NCBI GenBank assembly: GCA_964472905.1
Contig: CAYYMI010000097.1
Coordinates: 1 to 6,118, forward strand
Direction: 5' to 3'
Origin: Hellea sp964472905
GTDB lineage: Bacteria; Pseudomonadota; Alphaproteobacteria; Caulobacterales; Maricaulaceae
DNA: 6,118 nt
Shown: piece after piece, positions 1 to 5,108 of the stretch
Layout: each line of letters starts with the position of its first letter
How positions within the stretch are numbered: the first letter of the stretch is position 1
Made by a program: the position numbers and the translations under genes
The notes under the pieces: model-generated
Told to the model about the DNA's origin: nothing
The model's database searches: none
What the model saw: the letters and a program-made list of their open reading frames with translations, nothing else

Positions 1-1952
1 CTATGGGAACGCCGCTCGCCGACGCGCTTGATATGAACGACCCTGTCATTGATTTTGAAGTCACGCCTAACCGTCCTGATTGGCTCGGCGTGGATAGCAT
101 CGCGCGCGACCTTGCCGCTGTCGGATTAGGGACACTAAAAACCAAAGCCATTAAGCCCGTAAAGGGTAGCTTCCCTTGCCCCGTTAAAATCACAACAGAG
201 GTGCCAAAGGCCTGCCCTGCTTTTGTCGGACGCGTTGTCAAAGGCGTGAAAAACGGCCCGTCGCCAGAGTGGCTACAAAATCAGCTCAAAGCCATTGGGC
301 TTCGTCCAATTTCGGCCCTCGTCGATATCACCAATTTCATTACCTATGACCGCGCGCGGCCGCTGCATTTTTATGACGTCTCCAAGCTTAAAGGCGGGAT
401 TACGGTGCGTATGGGCAAGGACGAAAAATTCGGCGCCCTTGATGATAAGGCTTACACCGCCACCTCTGATGACGTCGCTATCACGGACGGAAGCGGCATA
501 TTAGGTCTTGGCGGGATTGTTGGCGGAACGACAACGGGCTGTGACGAAGGCACAACAGAAATTTTAATTGAGGCGGCTTATTTTGACCCACTTACCATTC
601 GCCGCTCAGCCAAGCGCTTGGGCGTTAATAGCGATGCTAAATACCGCTTTGAGCGTGGTGTTGATACGGGCTTTCTGATGGGCGGAATGGAACTTGCGAC
701 ACAAATGGTTCTTGATATTTGCGGCGGAGAGGCAAGCGACATTGTTGTTGCGGGCGATATACCCATGCCGCCGCCATCTATCAAATTTGACACGGCGCTC
801 AATGAACGCCTGACGGGGCTTAAACTCTCTGACAAAGAGATGTCCAAAATCCTGACAGACCTTGGATTCACTGTCGCCAAAGATTGGACTGTCGGCGTGC
901 CGACATGGCGGCGCGACGCAACTGAAGGCGCGGACCTCGTCGAAGAGATTGTGCGTATTCACGGCTTTCATAATCTTGAAGCGGTGAGCCTGCCCCCTCT
1001 TCCGGGGCGGCGTGAACCGACGGCGACGCTGACCCAAAACCGCACGCGCCTTGCCCGCCGCGCCCTTGCCGCAAGGGGTTTATCAGAGGCCATAACATGG
1101 TCATTCGTTCTCCAAGATCACGCTAAGGTCTTTGGCGGCGGCGATGATAAAATGCTTCTGGATAATCCTATCTCATCCGATCTGGATTGCATGCGCCCCA
1201 CCGCGCTTATTCACCTCTTACTCGCAGGGCAGCGCAATGCCGATAAAGGCTACCCCAATGCTGCCTTGTTTGAGCTTGGACCAATTTATCACGGCACAGA
1301 GCCTGACGAGCAAGCGCTGTCTATCGCAGGCATGCGCCGTACGGAAACGCAGCGCCACTGGGCAGGGGAATGCGCCATTGACGCCCTATCGGCCAAAGCT
1401 GACATACTCGCCGCGCTCGAAGCTATGGGGGCGAAAGTCTCTAACTTACAGCTTTCCAAACCGACGGGCGCATATTGGCATCCCGGGCGCTCGGGACGCT
1501 TGCAAATGGGGCCTAAAAATATCCTTGCCGATTTTGGCGAGCTTCATCCCCGCGCGCTCAAAGCGCTTGGCATTGAAGGCCGCGTTGTGGGCTTTGAGAT
1601 TTGGCCTGAAAACATTCCTGCGCCTAAAAAGAAATCCGCCAGTAAAGCCAAGGCCGCGCTCGCGCTTTCTGAACTCATGCCTGTCCACCGTGATTTTGCT
1701 TTTGTCGTCGCCAATGACGTTGACGCTGGTACAATTTTAAAAGCCGCCAAGGGCGCGGATAAACAACTGATTTCAGATGTCTCGCTTTTCGATATTTATC
1801 AAGGCCAAGGCGTAGAAGACGGACACAAGTCACTCGCCATTGATGTCACGCTCTCTCCCCGTGAGGCAACGCTAACAGATAAAGAGATTGACGCCGTAAG
1901 TGATAAAATCATCGCGCAGGTCATGAAAGCCGGAGGCCGCTTAAGAGCCTAA
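1..1952 (+). CDS. pheT: Phenylalanyl-tRNA synthetase beta subunit, 5'-truncated by window edge
   Basis: Beta chain of the cytoplasmic (alpha-beta)2 enzyme that charges tRNA-Phe; this chain carries the editing site that hydrolyses Tyr-tRNA-Phe. The frame is open at the left edge and the ATG at 3 is internal: bacterial PheT has about 800 residues, so roughly 150 N-terminal ones (tRNA-binding OB fold) are missing. Numbering from that Met, the B3/B4 editing domain covers about 65-225. It shows the editing His (RPLHFYD, H122), the GGIVGG loop (170-175), E190 in LIEAAYF, and S210/A212 in NSDAKYRFERGVD, which align with E. coli H265, G318, E334, T354 and A356. The B5 domain is about 258-325 (PTWRRDATEGADLVEEIVRIHG), the catalytic-like core about 340-535, a Lys/Ala-rich linker 541-552, and the C-terminal FDX-ACB anticodon-binding domain about 558-649 (HRDFAFVV). 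Ser instead of Thr at the T354 position is a mild change. pheS is expected just upstream. Identification is secure. Confidence 0.97.
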   Translation, partial: MGTPLADALDMNDPVIDFEVTPNRPDWLGVDSIARDLAAVGLGTLKTKAIKPVKGSFPCPVKITTEVPKACPAFVGRVVKGVKNGPSPEWLQNQLKAIGLRPISALVDITNFITYDRARPLHFYDVSKLKGGITVRMGKDEKFGALDDKAYTATSDDVAITDGSGILGLGGIVGGTTTGCDEGTTEILIEAAYFDPLTIRRSAKRLGVNSDAKYRFERGVDTGFLMGGMELATQMVLDICGGEASDIVVAGDIPMPPPSIKFDTALNERLTGLKLSDKEMSKILTDLGFTVAKDWTVGVPTWRRDATEGADLVEEIVRIHGFHNLEAVSLPPLPGRREPTATLTQNRTRLARRALAARGLSEAITWSFVLQDHAKVFGGGDDKMLLDNPISSDLDCMRPTALIHLLLAGQRNADKGYPNAALFELGPIYHGTEPDEQALSIAGMRRTETQRHWAGECAIDALSAKADILAALEAMGAKVSNLQLSKPTGAYWHPGRSGRLQMGPKNILADFGELHPRALKALGIEGRVVGFEIWPENIPAPKKKSASKAKAALALSELMPVHRDFAFVVANDVDAGTILKAAKGADKQLISDVSLFDIYQGQGVEDGHKSLAIDVTLSPREATLTDKEIDAVSDKIIAQVMKAGGRLRA

Positions 1953-1970
1953 CCTCTGAGCTTTAAATCT

Positions 1971-2618
1971 ATGAAATTTGATAATCATATTATAAACGCG
2001 AATTCTCCGCGCATGGGTAATGCTATAACCCGCGCCATTGGCAGCGGGCTATTAAAACTCTTTGGCTGGAAAGTTGAAGGCGTGCTGCCCAATGAACCCA
2101 AAGTTATTTTGGTTGGGGAGCCTCATACCTCAAATTGGGACTTCATCCTGATTATGTGCGCGGCCCAATCCGCTGGATTTCGTATGTCTTACATCATGAA
2201 GAAAGAAGCCTTCTTCTGGCCTCTTGGCGGGTTTTTCAAATGGATGGGCGGTTTGCCCATTGAGCGTAAAAAAGGCAAAGATAGTCTGGCGCAAATCAAA
2301 GCCCATATTGACGCCCATGATAATATCTTTTTGGCCATTACCCCCAGCGGAAGCCGTAAGGCCACAGAGAAATATAAGACAGGTTATTTGCGAATGGCGC
2401 ATGAATTTAATATGCCGCTTTTCTTAATTGGGATTGACGGGACAAATAAATCTCTTGTGCTGGACAGATTAGTCGATGCGAGCGGGGATATAAAAACGCA
2501 AAATACATCTATCAAAGATTATATGGACGGGACTTACCGCGCCATTAAACCCGATCAACAACGCCCCGGTCCTCTGCCCGACGCGCCGCCAGAAATCCTT
2601 ATCGGAGCGCGTGAGTAA
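1971..2618 (+). CDS. PlsC-like lysophospholipid acyltransferase family protein
   Basis: A 215-residue member of the lysophospholipid acyltransferase (LPLAT/PlsC) superfamily, which transfers acyl chains to glycerolipid or related acceptors at the inner membrane face. Motif I, HX4D, is intact as HTSNWD (H52, D57). Motif II appears as GGLPIERKK (93-101), with the Arg that usually contacts the acceptor phosphate. Motif III, normally PEGT/S, reads TPSGSR (124-129), so the usual Glu is Ser. KYKTGYLRMA (135-143) is the conserved segment after motif III in the short-chain LPLAT group. There is no clear long transmembrane segment; residues 55-70 and 80-92 are hydrophobic and may sit in the membrane surface. 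It begins 18 bp after pheT on the same strand with no promoter visible between, so it is likely cotranscribed. The Shine-Dalgarno is weak, and a Met at residue 15 is an alternative start. The exact acceptor is unknown; it need not be lysophosphatidic acid. Confidence 0.85.
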   Translation: MKFDNHIINANSPRMGNAITRAIGSGLLKLFGWKVEGVLPNEPKVILVGEPHTSNWDFILIMCAAQSAGFRMSYIMKKEAFFWPLGGFFKWMGGLPIERKKGKDSLAQIKAHIDAHDNIFLAITPSGSRKATEKYKTGYLRMAHEFNMPLFLIGIDGTNKSLVLDRLVDASGDIKTQNTSIKDYMDGTYRAIKPDQQRPGPLPDAPPEILIGARE

Positions 2619-2621
2619 GCC

Positions 2622-2649
2622 TCTATGAGCTACTGAATGATCTCATAGA
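2622..2649. terminator. Possible bidirectional terminator hairpin between convergent genes
   Basis: TCTATGAG (2622-2629) and CTCATAGA (2642-2649) form a perfect 8-bp stem with a 12-nt loop, placed where the acyltransferase gene and the SIMPL gene converge (stop codons 11 bp apart). The right arm lies in the last codons of the SIMPL gene. The stem is AT-rich and has no U-tract on either side, so this is a position-based guess. Confidence 0.22.
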
Positions 2650-3466
2650 CCATATTCACGCTAGCCGTGATTCTTTGCTGGCCTGATTGAACAATGGCTC
2701 CCGATACGCTGGCACCCGTAAAAGCCCCGCTGCTAGTCGCTTGGACCTCATTTGAATATGACATATTATAATTCACGCCTTCCCCCATTACTAAAATGCG
2801 GCCAAGTTTGAGACCCGCTCCTTCCGCCATTGTCTGTGCTTTCTGGCGGGCATCTTTAATGGCCTCTTTTCGGGCTTCGGTTTTCGCGACGCTGTCATCA
2901 TTCAGGCTAAAGCGAATATTGGCAATATTATTACTTCCTGCTTCAACAAGACTGTCGAGCATGGCCCCTAAATTATCAAGGTCATGTGTTTTGGCGTTGA
3001 CCATATTGGAAACAGTGTAGCTAATAATTTTGCGCTCTGGGAGTTTACCGTCTTCGGAAGGCGTTCCGATTGATGTACTCGCGATACCGCCATGGGGTAA
3101 ATAGATAGGGCGGCCAGATACGCCGTTGTGATTGTAAACGGGCACCAAGTTTAGTCCCGATGTTTGTATATGTTTGCGCTTAACGCCCGCAGCCATAAGG
3201 GAATCTATCGCGGATTTCATTTTCTTGCCATTTTCGGCCATCGCCTCTTTGGCCGTTGTGCCTGTGGCAACGACGCCTGCTGACATATGGGCTGTATCAG
3301 GCTCCTGAAAACTAATGCCTGTACCGTTCACATGCAGGCGGGACATAGGCTTCTTATCCATTTGTTCCGCTACAGGCGTCTCTTCTCCGTCAATAATATG
3401 GGCATAGGACGGGGCTGCCGTCCATAGGACTGTTCCGATGGTAAGCCTTGCCAGAAATTTCAACAT
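2630..3466 (-). CDS. Exported SIMPL domain protein (DUF541, YggE/BP26-like)
   Basis: A 278-residue protein with an N-terminal Sec signal (MLKFLARLTIGTVLW...SYA, cleavage probably after A22), so periplasmic or outer-membrane associated. The rest is one SIMPL domain (about 44-277): LHVNGTGISFQEPDTAHMSAGVV at its start, AAGVKRKHIQTSGLNLVPVY, SYTVSNMVNAKTHDLDNLGAMLDSLVEAG, ARKEAIKDARQKAQTMAEGAGLKLGRIL, and a final strand TASVNMVYEI. Relatives include E. coli YggE, linked to lowered oxidative stress, and Brucella BP26/Omp28, which forms ring-shaped oligomers; the biochemical role is unsettled. A Gly/Pro/Ser-rich loop at 113-146 is longer than usual. The start at 3466 is chosen because CGGAGGA sits 7 nt upstream and the signal peptide then begins at Met1; an upstream ATG at 3502 would add 12 charged residues and has no such site. 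It lies 107 bp downstream of eipA. Confidence 0.9.
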   Translation of the reverse strand: MLKFLARLTIGTVLWTAAPSYAHIIDGEETPVAEQMDKKPMSRLHVNGTGISFQEPDTAHMSAGVVATGTTAKEAMAENGKKMKSAIDSLMAAGVKRKHIQTSGLNLVPVYNHNGVSGRPIYLPHGGIASTSIGTPSEDGKLPERKIISYTVSNMVNAKTHDLDNLGAMLDSLVEAGSNNIANIRFSLNDDSVAKTEARKEAIKDARQKAQTMAEGAGLKLGRILVMGEGVNYNMSYSNEVQATSSGAFTGASVSGAIVQSGQQRITASVNMVYEIIQ

Positions 3467-3473
3467 AATCCAG

Positions 3474-3480
3474 TCCTCCG
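3474..3480 (-). promoter_or_regulatory. Strong Shine-Dalgarno deciding the SIMPL gene start
   Basis: On the minus strand CGGAGGA lies 7 nt before the ATG at 3466. It falls inside the extra coding stretch that a start at 3502 would need, and so argues for the shorter protein with a clean signal peptide. Confidence 0.75.
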
Positions 3481-3520
3481 CTTCAATGCCGCGAAAGAAC
3501 ACGCCAAAGATGTTGACGTC

Positions 3521-3544
3521 AAGAAAACTCCCTCGACAGGGGAA
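3521..3544 (-). terminator. Weak terminator-like hairpin after eipA
   Basis: Read on the minus strand, TCCC (3543-3540) and GGGA (3532-3529) pair around a 7-nt loop and are followed by GTTTTCTT (3528-3521), about 30 nt after the eipA stop. The stem is only 4 bp, perhaps 5 with a wobble pair. It could attenuate read-through into the SIMPL gene, but the fold is weak. Confidence 0.22.
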
Positions 3545-3573
3545 TTATCACCAAAGGCGTTTAGAGAGGAAAT

Positions 3574-4248
3574 TTACAGCGGAATAAGGCTGCGCTTTCG
3601 CGTAATGGAGATATAATTCACATTGGCCCCAAGGCGGGCGCCGACGCCCGAACGAACAGGGGCAAGTGTTACGCCGTTAGCGCGCTGATAATTAATCGCC
3701 ATGCCCGCCACCAGGTAAGCTGAGCCGTCAACACCCGGAAAGCGCTGAAAGATATAATTGGGGTCATTAAGGCCATAAACCAATGTAAAGACTTTCGACA
3801 CATCTGCACCGCCGTCAAAGCCGACTGACGGGCCTTGCCAATAAACCTTTTGCGTGCGCCCGTCTTTCATCCAAAGCGTGCCTTGGCCGTAGCGCGCGCC
3901 AAAGACAACGGCGCCGCTGCCTTCTTGGCCTGTAATATAACCGACAGGACGCCCTCGGTCTTTAAACAGGCGCTCAATCGCAGTAGCAGCAGATTCGGAG
4001 GTGACACCCAAATGGGTTGAAATAGCTGAGACCAATTCATTCTCATTATAAGTTTGACCTTTAGAAAACCCTTGAGAAGCGGACTTACTACTATTCGAAT
4101 AATTGGCCGGATTATTGGCTGGCGCGGCAGAGGATGCACATCCGCCAAGCGCGAGAACACTCGCACACGCAAAAGCAAGGCCAAAGGCGATAACTGAATA
4201 TCTGTTCGGAGCTTTAAAAGTATTTTGTCTTTTATAAGAGTGGGCCAT
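3574..4248 (-). CDS. eipA: DUF1134 envelope protein EipA, putative lipoprotein
   Basis: A 224-residue exported protein of the DUF1134 family. In Brucella abortus the family member EipA is periplasmic and supports envelope stress resistance and virulence; the family is widespread in Alphaproteobacteria. The N-terminus has a long basic stretch (to about residue 17), a hydrophobic core, and then LGGC (34-37), a good lipobox with Cys37 and Ala at +2, suggesting an outer-membrane lipoprotein. A Ser/Asn/Ala-rich linker (38-62) leads to the DUF1134 domain (about 66-224). Its conserved blocks are all present: GRPVGYITGQEGSGAVVFGARYG (99-121 in two overlapping pieces), WQGPSVGFDGG (137-147), FPGVDGSAYLVAG (170-182) and PVRSGVGARLGANVNY (197-212). 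The ATG at 4248 is favoured because GGAGGA ends 6 nt upstream; an adjacent ATG at 4251 is possible. It lies 103 bp downstream of the membrane-protein gene on the same strand. Family membership is secure; lipidation is predicted. Confidence 0.92.
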   Translation of the reverse strand: MAHSYKRQNTFKAPNRYSVIAFGLAFACASVLALGGCASSAAPANNPANYSNSSKSASQGFSKGQTYNENELVSAISTHLGVTSESAATAIERLFKDRGRPVGYITGQEGSGAVVFGARYGQGTLWMKDGRTQKVYWQGPSVGFDGGADVSKVFTLVYGLNDPNYIFQRFPGVDGSAYLVAGMAINYQRANGVTLAPVRSGVGARLGANVNYISITRKRSLIPL

Positions 4249-4254
4249 CATTAA

Positions 4255-4261
4255 TCCTCCC
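4255..4261 (-). promoter_or_regulatory. Strong Shine-Dalgarno of eipA, tandem ATG start
   Basis: Minus-strand GGGAGGA is followed by TTAATGATG. Spacing is 6 nt to the second ATG (4248) and 3 nt to the first (4251). The TTG at 4263 overlaps this site and would not be a sensible start. Confidence 0.75.
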
Positions 4262-4351
4262 AAAGTGAATCGGATTTACCGCTAACATTTGAGTAATTAA
4301 GGTTAATAAAAGACGAAAATATGGCAGCTAAGCTGTAATTTGATCTTAAAT

Positions 4352-4903
4352 TTAAGACAGTTTTCTGCGCCTAATCCACGCCGTTAACCCCCCGATGGCC
4401 ATTCCCGCCGAGACCACAATTGACGGAATAAAGGTCAAAAACTTAAACGCTGTCATAAATCCAGCGATTGACCCAAGGATTTCTGAACCGCTGGCAAGCG
4501 TAAGTCCAATGAAGCTATCTTCGAGAAAATCGGCAAGCAAAAACGCAATCGGCAAGATAAATAGTAAATTCCATTTCGGGTTTTTGGGCCGCATGTGCCG
4601 TATCCCGAAAGCTATCAGCGCTTCAAACACCAATGTTTGCATAATCATATAAGGCACATCAAAAACCAGCGCGAGATATTTGGTCTTTCGTCCGGCGGCG
4701 TCTAGCTTGCCTAGAATATCGACAGCCGCCGCGCCGCTATAAAAGCCGCTTTCTTGCAAGGATATATGTCCGGCTATACGGGTCACATCGCCAAAATATC
4801 CAGGTCCCGTAAACCAAAGCGTATAGACCATAAAAATAAAAATCAGCGCGAGTAAACGCCATCCGCGGAATTTATGAAAAGGGGATCGAGCGTAATTATC
4901 CAT
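4352..4903 (-). CDS. Four-helix integral membrane protein of unknown function
   Basis: I do not recognise a named family. The 183-residue protein has four likely transmembrane segments (about 16-34, 77-101, 111-133 and 150-175), a short basic N-terminus (HKFRGWR) and a basic tail (RRRK), consistent with both ends in the cytoplasm. The loop between helices 1 and 2 (about 35-76) is the largest soluble part and would face the periplasm. Notable polar residues within or beside helices are D82-P84-Y85 and Q89/E94 in helix 2, the acidic LADFLEDS (123-130) in helix 3, and K154 at the start of helix 4; paired acid and base residues like these suggest a conserved site. The ATG at 4903 lacks a good Shine-Dalgarno. 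A TATAAG (4914-4909) ends only 5 nt before it, so a leaderless transcript is conceivable. The gene is divergent from oxyR and could be read from the same control region. Confidence 0.8.
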   Translation of the reverse strand: MDNYARSPFHKFRGWRLLALIFIFMVYTLWFTGPGYFGDVTRIAGHISLQESGFYSGAAAVDILGKLDAAGRKTKYLALVFDVPYMIMQTLVFEALIAFGIRHMRPKNPKWNLLFILPIAFLLADFLEDSFIGLTLASGSEILGSIAGFMTAFKFLTFIPSIVVSAGMAIGGLTAWIRRRKLS

Positions 4904-4937
4904 GACGTCTTATAACCGAAATGAAAGCTTGCGATAG

Positions 4938-5025
4938 AAAAGGATTCAAAAGTCTCCGGCCACGAAGCTCAAGGGTAATTAGGCGTGGCCGGAGAACGAA
5001 GCGACAGGGGGACACACTTCGTCTA
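4938..5025 (-). ncRNA. Candidate OxyS-like small RNA or leader RNA divergent from oxyR
   Basis: Read on the minus strand this stretch folds into two abutting hairpins. The first pairs ACGAAG (5022-5017) with CTTCGT (5001-4996) around a 15-nt loop holding the C-run TCCCCCT. The second pairs TCTCCGGCCACG (4995-4984) with CGTGGCCGGAGA (4964-4953) around a 19-nt loop, and is followed by CTTTTG and then a second TTTT (4941-4938). A possible -10 is TATGCT (5041-5036) or TATGAC (5036-5031), giving a start near 5024-5029 and a transcript of about 80-90 nt. The OxyR-box match at 5061-5097 would then lie at about -33 to -73, the usual place for OxyR activation, and the -35 would be poor, as at many OxyR-activated promoters. 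C-rich loops occur in several alphaproteobacterial small RNAs. I recognise no family. It may instead be a leader or attenuator of the membrane-protein gene. The hairpins are seen; transcription is inferred. Confidence 0.35.
4948..4995 (-). terminator. GC-rich 12-bp stem-loop with T-tract on the minus strand
   Basis: A perfect 12-bp inverted repeat (4953-4964 with 4984-4995) with a 19-nt loop. On the minus strand it is followed at once by CTTTT, the form of an intrinsic terminator; on the plus strand no T-run follows. The loop is longer and the U-tract shorter than in strong terminators. It lies 45-90 bp upstream of the membrane-protein start, so termination here would create a short RNA or attenuate that gene. 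Confidence 0.45.
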
Positions 5026-5037
5026 TGATTGTCATAG
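5023..5037. promoter_or_regulatory. Perfect CTATGA-TTG-TCATAG palindrome, possible second OxyR or LysR-type site
   Basis: A perfect 6-3-6 inverted repeat. It contains CTAT-N7-ATAG, the central half of the OxyR four-part motif, and T-N11-A, the LysR-type core. The outer elements at the expected spacing are poor (ACAC at 5012, TTTA at 5045; 11 of 16 in total), so it would bind as a two-part site or serve another factor. It overlaps the proposed -35 of oxyR and the proposed -10 of the divergent transcript. Confidence 0.45.
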
Positions 5038-5056
5038 CATATTTTTTAGATATATG
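5029..5056 (+). promoter_or_regulatory. Possible oxyR promoter
   Basis: TTGTCA (5029-5034, 5 of 6 to the -35 consensus), a 16-bp spacer, then TATATG (5051-5056, 4 of 6 to TATAAT). The start would be near 5063, giving a leader of about 45 nt. The OxyR-box match at 5061-5097 would then cover the start site and leader, fitting negative autoregulation. Only one reasonable pairing was found, and alphaproteobacterial promoters deviate from this consensus. Confidence 0.35.
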
Positions 5057-5060
5057 TGAA

Positions 5061-5097
5061 ATCGATTGTTACTATGATTAATATTGTCAAAACCTAT
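5061..5097. promoter_or_regulatory. Four-part OxyR operator match upstream of oxyR
   Basis: The E. coli OxyR motif is ATAG-N7-CTAT-N7-ATAG-N7-CTAT. Here, at exactly the required 7-nt spacings, are ATCG (5061-5064), CTAT (5072-5075), ATTG (5083-5086) and CTAT (5094-5097): 14 of 16 positions. The site ends 11 nt before the oxyR ATG. Autoregulation through a site in its own control region is typical of OxyR and LysR-type regulators generally. The region is AT-rich, which raises the chance rate somewhat, but the four-element spacing is specific. Confidence 0.6.
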
Positions 5098-5108
5098 GAA
5101 GCCTTGCC

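Noticed and set aside
606..1037. 143-codon minus-strand open frame inside pheT
   Set aside because: It lies wholly within the well-conserved B3/B4 and B5 coding region of pheT and its translation is rich in Arg, His and Cys with no family resemblance.
1132..1740. 202-codon plus-strand open frame inside pheT in another frame
   Set aside because: It overlaps the pheT catalytic-like core through to the FDX-ACB domain; its translation is low-information and Pro/Arg/Ser rich, a typical shadow.
3467..3502. Upstream ATG for the SIMPL gene at 3502
   Set aside because: It would put 12 charged or polar residues before a clean signal peptide and would place the strong Shine-Dalgarno inside the coding region.
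3501..3561. Repeated CCAAAG and ACGCC/GGCGT arms between eipA and the SIMPL gene
   Set aside because: The matches are 5-6 bp, about 50 bp apart, and expected by chance.
3867..4184. 105-codon minus-strand frame within eipA
   Set aside because: It is out of frame with the conserved DUF1134 blocks and shows no signal or domain.
4249..4263. TTG start of eipA at 4263
   Set aside because: The codon overlaps the GGAGGA ribosome binding site that serves the ATG at 4248 or 4251.
4325..4335. CAGCT-A-AGCTG near-palindrome after the membrane-protein gene
   Set aside because: It has a one-base centre, so it cannot fold as a normal RNA hairpin with a full stem, and the T-rich DNA beyond it is not directly adjacent.
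4933..4948. GATAG near the membrane-protein start as a further OxyR half-site
   Set aside because: Only one ATAG is present; the element 7 nt further on is TTCA, matching one of four positions.
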